Notes: generated from the letters alone by a model not told the origin. DNA of 9,947 bases from CAMLDH01 sp966250375 (GCA_966250375.1 CBINHE010000127.1:1-9947); one strand, 5' to 3'. Positions 1-6,432 are shown, numbered from the stretch's first letter. A program made the numbers and translations.

Positions 1-2
1 CG

Positions 3-74
3 GTGTACATCACGTACACGTGCGCTCCTCGGCCCGACCTTGGCTCCCTTACACCGACCCGCAAACCGCTCTAA
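3..74 (+). CDS. possible 3' end of an upstream gene (unidentified)
   Basis: A frame open from the window edge ends in TAA at 72-74, six bases before a strong terminator stem, which is where a gene end would be expected. The 23 visible residues (ending ...SLTPTRKPL) match no family I recognise. A second frame is also open through this stretch and continues into nudB, so the coding assignment rests mainly on the terminator position. A short dyad (GTGTAC at 3-8, GTACAC at 14-19) lies inside it. Confidence 0.25.
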   Translation: MYITYTCAPRPDLGSLTPTRKPL

Positions 75-79
75 TAAAG

Positions 80-104
80 GCGCGGATTTCCGCGCTTTTT
101 TTTT
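80..104 (+). terminator. rho-independent terminator upstream of nudB
   Basis: A perfect 6-bp GC stem (GCGCGG at 80-85, CCGCGC at 90-95) with a 4-base loop is followed directly by nine T residues (96-104). This is a textbook intrinsic terminator on the + strand. It should end transcription of whatever lies to the left and separates it from nudB, whose ATG begins only 18 bases after the T run. Confidence 0.85.
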
Positions 105-121
105 CGCGCTTTCTTGTCATA

Positions 122-610
122 ATGAAACCACCTCATAAAATCCCGGAGTCGGTACTGGTCGTCATTTACACCACTGAACTTGACGTTCTCCTGATCGAGC
201 GCGCCGACAAGCCCGGCTATTGGCAGTCGGTAACGGGGTCGAAGGATGCGCCCGATGAGTCGTTGACCAAAACTGCGGTGCGGGAGGTGGAAGAGGAAAC
301 AGGAATCAAGGTTGTGGATGAGACGCTGGATTTCCACTTGCGCGGAAACGACATTCCCTTGACGCATCTGCGCGACTGGCATCTCTCCAACATCTATGAG
401 ATTTATCCGATGTGGCGCCATCGTTATGCGCCCGGCATCACAAAAAATACCGAGCACGTATTCGGCCTGCTGGTGCCGTGCGGCACTCCGGTTACGCTGG
501 CGCCGCGCGAGCATGTAAATTATGAATGGCTGCCTTACCGCGCTGCAGCAGACAAGTGTTTTTCCCCCTCCAATGCGGAAGCGATTCTACAATTGCCGCA
601 GTATGTCTGA
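122..610 (+). CDS. nudB: dihydroneopterin triphosphate pyrophosphatase (Nudix hydrolase NudB)
   Basis: Cytosolic Nudix hydrolase that removes pyrophosphate from dihydroneopterin triphosphate, the committed step of folate synthesis after GTP cyclohydrolase; family members also act on dATP. The 162-residue product is close to E. coli NudB (150). It shares the NudB-specific stretches YWQSVTGS (33-40) and WRHRYAPGITKNTE (98-111). The Nudix box lies at 39-62 with metal-binding REVEEETG at 54-61. The box has six residues rather than the canonical five between the first Gly (39) and the following Glu (46). The frame is open further upstream to 20, but the ATG at 122 is chosen because homology begins there and the longer form would read through the terminator. 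No clear Shine-Dalgarno precedes it, so translation may be weak. Confidence 0.9.
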   Translation: MKPPHKIPESVLVVIYTTELDVLLIERADKPGYWQSVTGSKDAPDESLTKTAVREVEEETGIKVVDETLDFHLRGNDIPLTHLRDWHLSNIYEIYPMWRHRYAPGITKNTEHVFGLLVPCGTPVTLAPREHVNYEWLPYRAAADKCFSPSNAEAILQLPQYV

Positions 611-630
611 TTTGTGCAATCGTCAACTTC

Positions 631-807
631 ATCCCAATCTGAAGCCATAACGTGTCATGAAAGCGCACCTTTTTTCATCTGGCTGTTTCGGTGTCCCACT
701 AGAAAAAACTCCTTGCTTGTGTAGCCAACTACCCAGCACTGCGGGCACTTTGCCAGCCGAAAAAATCCATCGATTTCATCTGTTGCTTTATGGGTTCAAA
801 TTGGTAT
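631..807. repeat. degenerate hairpin-forming intergenic repeat (copy 1)
   Basis: The two ends are inverted copies of each other: 631-649 pairs with 789-807 at 16 of 19 positions, and the inner arms pair again (about 669-683 with 752-766). The ends also resemble those of the element at 6015-6432: the right arm shares GCCAG(A/C)CGAAAAAATCC and ATTGGTAT, and the left arm shares the TTTTTTC..CTGGCTG block. Copy 1 is only ~177 bp because it lacks the internal palindrome array. It fills most of the 252-bp gap after nudB. A transcript should fold into one long hairpin. No transposase is encoded, so it is a MITE-like or structured intergenic repeat. Confidence 0.6.
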
Positions 808-823
808 GGGTAATGGTTAGTAT
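795..823 (+). promoter_or_regulatory. weak candidate promoter for the ybhP-clsB pair
   Basis: TTCAAA (795-800) and TAGTAT (818-823) are separated by 17 bases and each matches the sigma70 hexamers at 4 of 6 positions. They lie 40-68 bases upstream of the ATG at 863 and overlap the right arm of the repeat. A second -10-like TAAAAT (851-856) sits too close to the ATG unless the message is nearly leaderless. Confidence 0.25.
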
Positions 824-862
824 TACCTTCCCTCCCAATGCGCGCGAGACTAAAATACCTGG

Positions 863-1654
863 ATGAAACTTCGTATTGCCACCTATAACATCCATAAAGG
901 GGTTTCCTCATTTGGCAGCCGCCCGCGCATCCATGCATTGAAAGAAGCAATTGGCATGATGGAGGCCGATATCGTGTTTTTGCAGGAAGTACAGGGGCGG
1001 CATGACTTGCATGCAATCCGCCATGCCGCGCATTGGCCGGAAGAGGGGCAGCACGACTTTCTGGCGGGCGAATCGCACCATTGCGCGTATGGCATGAACG
1101 CAGTGTACGATCACGGCCACCATGGCAACGCGCTATTAAGCTGCTTCCCGATCCTGTCGTCGTGCAATCACGATGTATCTGACCATGCCTTCGAGCAGCG
1201 CGGAATCCTGCATTGCGTGGTGCATACGACCAAGGGCGATGTGCATTGCTACGTGGTGCATCTCGGTTTGTTTGCGGGCGGACGAAAGCGGCAGACAGCG
1301 GCGCTGATCGAGGCGGTTGGCCGTTCCGCGCCAGATGACGCGCCCGTCATTATTGCCGGCGACTTCAACGATTGGAGTGACGATTTAAGCGATACCTTGC
1401 GCGACCGTCTGGGCGTGACCGAGGTATTCGATAAGCAATTTTCCGCATTTGGATTCGGCTCCATTTTGCGTCAGTTGGGCATGCGCGGTCCCAAGGTCAA
1501 ACCGGCACGCACTTTTCCGGCGATGATGCCGTGGCTGCGTCTGGATCGAATTTATCTGCGCGGCTGTTCGGTGGAAGCGGCGCAGGTGCTGCACGGCGCG
1601 TTATGGGCCAAGTTGTCGGATCACGCACCGATTGTCGCCACACTGCGTTTGTGA
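863..1654 (+). CDS. ybhP: YbhP-type endonuclease/exonuclease/phosphatase family protein
   Basis: Member of the EEP (DNase I-like) metal-dependent phosphoesterase fold; the substrate is not established for this branch. All signature motifs are visible in the 263 residues: TYNIHKG with Asn9, FLQEVQ with metal-ligand Glu42, VVHLGLFAGGRKRQ with His133, AGDFNDW with Asp167 and Asn169, RLDRIY with Asp228, and the terminal LSDHAP with the Asp253-His254 pair. No signal peptide or membrane segment is seen. It lies 71 bp before clsB in the same direction, the order found for ybhP and ybhO/clsB in E. coli, suggesting a shared role in phospholipid or envelope metabolism (inference). The name is given by this homology and synteny. 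Confidence 0.8.
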   Translation: MKLRIATYNIHKGVSSFGSRPRIHALKEAIGMMEADIVFLQEVQGRHDLHAIRHAAHWPEEGQHDFLAGESHHCAYGMNAVYDHGHHGNALLSCFPILSSCNHDVSDHAFEQRGILHCVVHTTKGDVHCYVVHLGLFAGGRKRQTAALIEAVGRSAPDDAPVIIAGDFNDWSDDLSDTLRDRLGVTEVFDKQFSAFGFGSILRQLGMRGPKVKPARTFPAMMPWLRLDRIYLRGCSVEAAQVLHGALWAKLSDHAPIVATLRL

Positions 1655-1725
1655 CTCGCGTCAATTAGCACCAACGCAGTAATGTAAAAATTGGCAATCA
1701 GTTTTCTCTCAGGATTTCTCTTCTC

Positions 1726-2892
1726 ATGCGTTCGGTAATTTTTACCGCCCATAACAACGTTACGCTCCTCTATTGCGGCGCCGAATTTTTTCCGGCGCTG
1801 ATCGCTGCCATTGATGCGGCGCAAGTCGAAATCTATCTGGAAACCTATATCTTTGCCGCCGACGAAACCGGGGATGCGGTGAAGGCCGCGCTGATGCGCG
1901 CGGGACAGCGCGGGGTGACGGCCAATGTGATTACCGACTGGCTTGGTACCGGACCTCAGCAATCCAAATTGCTCAACGAAGAATTGAGCGAAGCGGGCGT
2001 CAATCATCGCAGCTTCAACCCGTGGTTTAGACGTGGCGTGGTGCGTACGCATCGCAAAATCTGTGTGGTGGACCGCGAACTGGCATTTCTTGGCGGACTC
2101 AATATCAACGATGATTTCATTTCCGACGATGATCCCAGTCTGATCTTGCCGGCGCCGCGCTGGGACTTCGCCGTCAAAGTCAGCGGACCATTGGTATACG
2201 ACATTCATCTGGAAGCGGAAGCGCAATGGCTGCGCATCGGACCGATGAATCTGAAATTGCGCTGGGAGCTGTTCCGTGAGGTGCGCTCGAGTCTGGCTCC
2301 ACCCGGAGAGGGACCAGCGCAGGCTGCTCTTGTGGTGCGCGACAATTTGCGCAACCGGCGTACGATCCAGCGCGCTTACTTGAAGGCGCTTGGCTCGGCG
2401 CGCAAGAGTGCGATGCTCGCCAATCCCTATTTCGCACCGGGCCGCAAATTGCGCGTGGCGCTCGCATCCGCCGCGTCACGCGGCGTCGAGGTGACGCTAC
2501 TGCTTGGGGTTGGGCAGTTTCGCATCCAGGATGCGGTTGCGCACTCGTTCTATCCCAAGTTGCTCAAGAACGGCGTGAAGATTGTGGAATACCGCAAGAC
2601 GCAATTGCACGCCAAGGTCGCCGTGGTCGATGACGATTGGGCGACGGTAGGATCGAGCAATTACGACGGCCTGAGCTTGTTCGTCAATCAGGAGGCGAAT
2701 ATCGTGGTCAAGGATGCCGATTTTGCACATGCGCTGCGCAAACAAATCGAACGCGGCGTGGCGGAAGGCGTGGTGGTCGATTCCGGCGCTTTTGCCAATG
2801 TGCCGTGGTACGAGCGCGCATGGTACGGCATCGCTTACTGGTTTTACAATAATGCACTGCGCATCATCACCTTGGGAAGATCTGCTGAATAA
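1726..2892 (+). CDS. clsB: cardiolipin synthase B (phospholipase D superfamily)
   Basis: Membrane-associated phosphatidyltransferase that makes cardiolipin by transphosphatidylation. The 388-residue product is close to E. coli ClsB (413) and, like it, lacks the N-terminal transmembrane pair of ClsA. Both HxKxxxxD motifs are intact: His109-Lys111-Asp116 followed by GGLN, and His295-Lys297-Asp302 followed by GSSN. ETYIFAADETG near the N-terminus and NPYFAPGRKLR (233-243) are typical of the family. An aromatic C-terminal stretch (VPWYERAWYGIAYWFYNNAL) may touch the membrane. A CAGGA about 15 bases upstream of the ATG is a weakly placed ribosome site. The 156 bp to hslR suggest a separate transcript. 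Confidence 0.92.
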   Translation: MRSVIFTAHNNVTLLYCGAEFFPALIAAIDAAQVEIYLETYIFAADETGDAVKAALMRAGQRGVTANVITDWLGTGPQQSKLLNEELSEAGVNHRSFNPWFRRGVVRTHRKICVVDRELAFLGGLNINDDFISDDDPSLILPAPRWDFAVKVSGPLVYDIHLEAEAQWLRIGPMNLKLRWELFREVRSSLAPPGEGPAQAALVVRDNLRNRRTIQRAYLKALGSARKSAMLANPYFAPGRKLRVALASAASRGVEVTLLLGVGQFRIQDAVAHSFYPKLLKNGVKIVEYRKTQLHAKVAVVDDDWATVGSSNYDGLSLFVNQEANIVVKDADFAHALRKQIERGVAEGVVVDSGAFANVPWYERAWYGIAYWFYNNALRIITLGRSAE

Positions 2893-2965
2893 GCTGATGC
2901 TCAATTACGCAGCGTTGCGCGCCAGGTTTTTTAAATCGACCGACGCAACGAGGAAAAACAATAGT

Positions 2966-3013
2966 CGCAGGGGATAACGAGATTATCTGCGGCTGCTGAA
3001 CGGTAGTTACAAT
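2966..3013 (+). promoter_or_regulatory. interrupted dyad and -10-like box before hslR
   Basis: GATAA (2973-2977) pairs with TTATC (2983-2987), and CGCA (2966-2969) with TGCG (2988-2991), leaving a three-base bulge. There is no T run, so it is not a terminator. A -10-like TACAAT (3008-3013) follows, 36 bases before the hslR ATG, with no good -35 at 17 bases. Together they could be a promoter with an upstream operator, but the support is slight. Confidence 0.25.
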
Positions 3014-3048
3014 AGTATTTTCCATGCGGCTTTGCACCACATACGCTC

Positions 3049-3429
3049 ATGACAGCCGACTCTGTACGCATCGACAAATGGCTTTGGGCCGCTCGATTTT
3101 TCAAGACCCGCTCGCTGGCAACGGATGCGGTTGACAATGGCAAAGTGCGCCTGGATGGCGAACGCATCAAACCCGCGCGCAGCGTCAAGATCGGCGACAA
3201 ACTCGACATCGATAACGGCGCCACTACCTGGGAAGTGGTGGTGCAGCGCTTGTCCGATGTGCGCGGCTCCGCCACGGTGGCGCAAACTCTCTATTCCGAA
3301 ACCGAAGCAAGCATCGTCCGGCGTCAGCGCGAGGCCGAGCAGCGGCGTTTCTTCACTGAACCCGGCGCTTCGCTCAAGGGGCGTCCCACCAAGCGCAACC
3401 GGCGGCTGCTGGATCGCTCAAATAGCTAA
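3049..3429 (+). CDS. hslR: Hsp15 ribosome-associated heat shock protein (S4 domain)
   Basis: Small basic RNA-binding protein. In E. coli Hsp15 binds free 50S subunits that carry a stalled nascent chain and helps recycle them. The 126 residues align along the length of E. coli Hsp15 (133). The S4 fold starts at VRIDKWLWAARFFKTRSLA (6-24), continues through GKVRLDGERIKPARSVKIGD (31-50), and is followed by LYSETEAS (81-88) and a basic Arg/Lys-rich tail (107-123). The ATG at 3049 gives the expected N-terminus just before the S4 motif; no Shine-Dalgarno is obvious. It is the last + strand gene before the convergent minus-strand gene. Confidence 0.9.
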   Translation: MTADSVRIDKWLWAARFFKTRSLATDAVDNGKVRLDGERIKPARSVKIGDKLDIDNGATTWEVVVQRLSDVRGSATVAQTLYSETEASIVRRQREAEQRRFFTEPGASLKGRPTKRNRRLLDRSNS

Positions 3430-3457
3430 GTAGTCATGCAAAAGAAACAGTGAATTT

Positions 3458-3526
3458 GTAGGAGCGGGCCTTTCCCGCGATTGGTGTTAGCGCTTATTAA
3501 CTATAGCGGGCAAGGCCCGCTGCTAA
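3458..3526. repeat. inverted pair of REP-like palindromes (BIME-like)
   Basis: The first unit (3458-3480, GTAGGAGCGGGCC followed by TTTCCCGCGA) and the second in the opposite orientation (AGCGGGC at 3505-3511, GCCCGCT at 3515-3521) share the GCGGGC stem. The first has lost a stem pair (T where the second unit implies G) and its GTAGGAG head is like that of REP elements linked to RAYT transposases. An outer TTAGC/GCTAA pair (3487-3491, 3522-3526) encloses the second unit. The poly-A after it is on the wrong side to make a + strand terminator. No RAYT gene is in the window. Confidence 0.65.
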
Positions 3527-3652
3527 AAAAAAATACCGCGTAGAAATCACAATTAATTTTGCTCGGTTATTTAGCAACAAGCCTAAATCCATTGCCAGTG
3601 GACCGTTACGCGTGCCCGAAATGCCGCTCGACTACCGCACGCGGATCGTATC

Positions 3653-3815
3653 TATCACTATCAAATCAACCTTTTTCTCAGTCACTTGAATGAGCCGCAG
3701 CAGCGGCGCTGGTTGCCGTCCTCGAGGCCTGCGCATCGGCCATGACGGCAAGCCATTGCTTGCGCAAATCACTGGCCTGAGCCCAATGACCATCCGGCGC
3801 GGATGCCGCTGGCTT
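3653..3815 (+). pseudogene. remnant of a transposase N-terminus (ISAzo13-like)
   Basis: Two frames together spell the start of an ISAzo13-type transposase. Frame 2 gives LSHLNEPQQRRWLPS up to about 3725. Frame 3 then continues with LRIGHDGKPLLAQITGLSPM and TIRRGC (about 3727-3804), resembling the family's helix-turn-helix lead-in (E.QRR.W..., GHGG...TGLS..TIRRG). A frameshift around 3710-3730 breaks it, and resemblance stops near 3813, exactly where the stop codon of the minus-strand gene lies. No further transposase follows. The 3527-3652 stretch before it holds only a 7-bp inverted repeat (CGCGTGC 3609-3615, GCACGCG 3637-3643). The family assignment is from memory of the motif. Confidence 0.55.
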
Positions 3816-5784
3816 AAGCGAGACCATGGGCACACAAAATGTCGTGCATCCGCCGCGACGAAGATGCCGAATCCAATTCGTTTGTCAGCGCCTGAAAATA
3901 CTTTTCCTGGGGCAGCTCCTCGGCAACATTCTTGCCCTTGACATCTTTCTTGCCCTTGACATCTTTCTTGTCCTTGCCCTCAGCTTGCTTGGGGAATGCT
4001 TTAAAACGATCTTTGATAAATTTTTCCAGCGCGTTATCAAATGCTTCCTTCGCTGTGCTGAAAAGACTCGGTCCGGCTTCCCCTTCAGAGGACGTAGACC
4101 CTTCTTGCTGAGTACCGGCCACTTCTTTCAGCGCATTTATTCGCTTGTAGCCTGAGGAAACTTCTATAAAAATTTTGTTAATCACCTCTCTCATCAAAGG
4201 ATAGGTAAGATTGTGCTTCATGCTTTTCTCGATAATGAGGTTTGCATACCTCTCCTTGAGGATCGTCTCAATGTCATTCTTTTGTTCTTCGGTATAAGAA
4301 AGATGATCGAGTACGTCTCTACGGTGTTTTTCAAGCGTAAGGTCCAGCACTTTATGCCTATCCTCTTTCGATGGCGGTCCGATAACGGCATGTGCAACCA
4401 GGTGCGGCATTTCGGACCCCGGGCTTGGTCCACGCGCGCACAGAATAAATGGTGTCCGCTGCGTGTTTACTGTAAATTTAACGCCTTTTATTTCATCGTA
4501 ATGAATGTCGATTTTCGTACTTTTGCGGAGATTTTCAATCAGGCGGCCATGCTTGGAATTTTTAAAATCGACATCTTTAATGACAATCGGACAGGCTGAA
4601 TTGCCTGATTCAATCCATTTTAAAAATGGCCCAAGTGCCTCTTCAGGATTGGCCGTTTTTTGTTTTACCCGTGGTACGGCTTCTTTGGATAAAACAACGT
4701 CAATAAATTCATTGAGGTGATCCGCAGTGACAATAACCGGATCCTTCTGCGTTAATTTTTTACACATTTCTTCCGCAAGATCTGTACCGTCCGGCAGTTC
4801 GGTGTCGCCGACGAGGGCAATAAAATGCTTCGATGGCGGAGCCTTCGGAAACGTCGACTGGCGCCAAGTTGACATGAAACTGGAAAGCTCCTCCCTGATT
4901 GTTGCCGGGGCCATGTCTTCAACCTCCTTCTGGGCAGCATCGAACTTCTCTTTTTTGGCTGGGTCCCCGTCTTTTTCCTCATGGGAGAGATTCGAGACTT
5001 CACTAGGCAAAGGTGACATTGCCATCAACTCCCACGTTTTCAAATGATGTAAAAAATTATCGAATGCATCGACATCTCCCGGCTTGCCGTTTTCCAGGTA
5101 CTTGTTGATCGCTTTATCCACAATCGCGAGCCCTGCTTGCGACTCATCATAGTCAAATTTAGCGTCATTTTTCCTTCCTCGCATGGTCTGTGCCATCAGG
5201 GCGGCTTTTCGCGGAAGCTCCGGTCTCCAGCCTCCCAAAACAAAAGCGGGGAAGGCCTTAAGCGTCTTGCTATTTTCCTTATACGCACTCCTCACGTACT
5301 GCCTGACTAAGGTTCGCTGTATGTAGGTATCTGCCGTCGCCTTGAGCACCTGCCGGCCCACTTCATTGGCTCCCGCTATAGCCCCATTCGTGACGTAATG
5401 GCCAAGGAATAATGCGGAATAAAGATAAGCTTCACTGTCTTTAGGAAGAAATTTGTTAAGGACCCATGAAACAGTCACGCCCGTAAACGCCACGGTACCG
5501 AGGCTCTTTGCTATCGATCCGATATGATTCGCGGTTGCCCAGAAGGCGTCTCCAGCTATGGGACCGTGCGTATGTTTGCTAAAGTCGTTCGCATACATTT
5601 TACGTACCAGTTCTGCGGTGTATCGGGGTTTGATGGGCCTTGTTTCTTGTTCTACATTCGAAGTCTCCCCTTCTGTTGGAAAAATCGCGATAGTCGTTCG
5701 CCCTATCAATGGAGTGCGGTTATCAACGTCGCCCTGCTGTAATGGCAATATTGCTGAACCACTCACCGTTCGAATTCGCATCAT
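3814..5784 (-). CDS. unrecognised ~656-residue protein with degenerate AAA+-like module
   Basis: I do not recognise this gene by name. The start at 5784 is chosen because GGAG lies six bases upstream; the frame is open to 5985, but that extension runs through a GC-rich repeat. There is no signal peptide. Two hydrophobic segments (about 94-109 and 119-139) could enter a membrane. A region from about 320 to 545 reads like a Lon-type AAA+ module: FIALVGDTELPDGTDLAEEM where Walker A would be, but without its Lys; CPIVIKDVD (398-406) in the Walker B place without the DE pair; KFTVNTQRTPFILCAR (436-451); then a helical lid-like part. If correct it is an inactive ATPase fold. The tail has two exact KKDVKG repeats (606-617) from an 18-bp tandem repeat. 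Sampled rows are AT-richer than the neighbours (35-53% GC), suggesting transfer. An effector or scaffold role is possible but unproven. Confidence 0.7.
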   Translation of the reverse strand: MMRIRTVSGSAILPLQQGDVDNRTPLIGRTTIAIFPTEGETSNVEQETRPIKPRYTAELVRKMYANDFSKHTHGPIAGDAFWATANHIGSIAKSLGTVAFTGVTVSWVLNKFLPKDSEAYLYSALFLGHYVTNGAIAGANEVGRQVLKATADTYIQRTLVRQYVRSAYKENSKTLKAFPAFVLGGWRPELPRKAALMAQTMRGRKNDAKFDYDESQAGLAIVDKAINKYLENGKPGDVDAFDNFLHHLKTWELMAMSPLPSEVSNLSHEEKDGDPAKKEKFDAAQKEVEDMAPATIREELSSFMSTWRQSTFPKAPPSKHFIALVGDTELPDGTDLAEEMCKKLTQKDPVIVTADHLNEFIDVVLSKEAVPRVKQKTANPEEALGPFLKWIESGNSACPIVIKDVDFKNSKHGRLIENLRKSTKIDIHYDEIKGVKFTVNTQRTPFILCARGPSPGSEMPHLVAHAVIGPPSKEDRHKVLDLTLEKHRRDVLDHLSYTEEQKNDIETILKERYANLIIEKSMKHNLTYPLMREVINKIFIEVSSGYKRINALKEVAGTQQEGSTSSEGEAGPSLFSTAKEAFDNALEKFIKDRFKAFPKQAEGKDKKDVKGKKDVKGKNVAEELPQEKYFQALTNELDSASSSRRMHDILCAHGLA

Positions 5785-5815
5785 AATCATCTCCAAAGTA
5801 AGTAATAAATTCCTC

Positions 5816-5832
5816 GCGTTAAGCTTCAACGC
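5816..5832. promoter_or_regulatory. near-palindrome upstream of the minus-strand gene
   Basis: GCGTT (5816-5820) and AACGC (5828-5832) flank AAGCTTC, giving a 17-bp dyad with five perfect outer pairs. It lies 32-48 bases upstream of the ATG at 5784 on the minus strand, the usual place for an operator overlapping a promoter. No convincing -35/-10 pair is seen here. Confidence 0.3.
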
Positions 5833-5833
5833 A

Positions 5834-6013
5834 AGGAACGTGCATGAAATAATTTCCTGATTTGTTCCACGCCGGACGGGCGCACTACGGCGTTGCTCGT
5901 CGTCACCCCCGTCTTTGCGGGGGCAGGCTGCGCGCGCTATGACTCCTCCTCGCGCCTTGCATTGCATCCCGTCAAATGCGTCCACCTCAGGGAATTATGT
6001 CGTGCACGTTCCT
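5834..6013. repeat. 180-bp element bounded by 27-bp imperfect inverted repeats
   Basis: The 27 bases at 5834-5860 match the reverse complement of 5987-6013 at 24 positions; both read AGGAACGTGCA then ATAATT then CCTGA. Similarity stops sharply on both sides of each arm. The 126 bases inside are GC-rich, unlike the AT-rich arms, and hold a 6-bp hairpin (CCCCCG/CGGGGG near 5907-5924). No reading frame inside looks coding. It starts 50 bp upstream of the minus-strand gene and abuts the next element at 6015. A MITE or a decayed insertion is the likeliest reading. Confidence 0.6.
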
Positions 6014-6014
6014 A

Positions 6015-6432
6015 ATACCAATCCCTCCGCAAAAAAACGTGACAGTTAAATCGCGTCTTTTTCCGTCTGGCTGCTTCGCTATGGGAGTATTGGCTTGCAA
6101 GTCATACCGTTTCGCAGGCGGATCGCAGGCAGAAAGAAGGAGTGTGGCCTTGCAAGGCCGCACCGTTACGCTGGCAAGCAACATGTCGCTCGAAACCCCA
6201 GCTTCCCTTGCAGGGCGCATACCTCGGCGGCCCTATCCTCTTGCAAGAGGATATCGTTCCGCAGGCGAATGAAGGGAGCATTACCTTGCAAGGTAATGCC
6301 GTTACGCAGGCGTGGAGCAGTGTTCCACGAATTCCCTGCTCCACCATGTCATTCGAAACCCCTGCTACACCCTTTGCCAGACGAAAAAATCCATCGATTT
6401 TCCTGTCACGTTTTTTTGGGGGAAATTGGTAT
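6015..6432. repeat. 418-bp composite element with ~57-bp inverted ends (copy 2)
   Basis: The ends 6015-6071 and 6376-6432 are inverted copies, beginning ATACCAAT and containing a perfect 15-base pair (6031-6045 AAAAAAACGTGACAG with 6403-6417). They end in CCGTCTGGC/GCCAGACG. The same ends, more diverged, bound the 631-807 repeat. The interior (6091-6372) is the palindrome array described separately. No transposase or convincing reading frame is present; open frames here only reflect repeat sequence. It lies between the divergent minus-strand gene and the TetR gene. Confidence 0.7.
6091..6372. repeat. array of CTTGCAAG-core palindromes with variable matching arms
   Basis: Four palindromes share the core CTTGCAAG, centred at about 6097, 6152, 6243 and 6288. 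Their arms are TGG/TCA (imperfect), GTGTGGC/GCCGCAC (one G-T), TATCCT/AGGATA (perfect) and GCATTAC/GTAATGC (perfect). Each is followed by a conserved linker CCGTTnCGCAGGC or close variant. The array is two diverged tandem units (6091-6233 and 6234-6372). Each has two palindromes joined by a GAAxGAAGGxAG-like spacer and ends in CGAAACCCC. Unit 1 also has an ACATGT-centred near-palindrome (6177-6190); unit 2 has a 9-bp inverted repeat (GTGGAGCAG 6312-6320, CTGCTCCAC 6336-6344) in that place. Confidence 0.75.

Noticed and set aside
71..514. Minus-strand open frame across nudB
   Set aside because: It is the antisense of a clear Nudix gene and its product has no recognisable features.
657..866. 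Small frame (69 codons) between nudB and the ybhP homologue
   Set aside because: It lies inside the hairpin repeat at 631-807, and no ribosome site or homology is seen.
3505..3535. REP stem plus poly-A as a terminator for hslR
   Set aside because: On the + strand the stem is followed by A, not T; on the minus strand the T run comes before the stem. Neither fits an intrinsic terminator.
3921..3972. 18-bp tandem repeat as a separate element
   Set aside because: It is in frame with the minus-strand gene and encodes its KKDVKG repeats, so it is part of that protein.
5785..5985. N-terminal extension of the minus-strand gene by 67 codons
   Set aside because: The extension runs through the GC-rich repeat and one inverted-repeat arm, and the good GGAG ribosome site lies just before the start at 5784.
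6091..6372. CRISPR array
   Set aside because: Spacing is irregular (55, 91 and 45 bases between palindrome centres), the conserved parts are short linkers, and the variable parts are palindromic rather than unique spacers. No cas gene is present.
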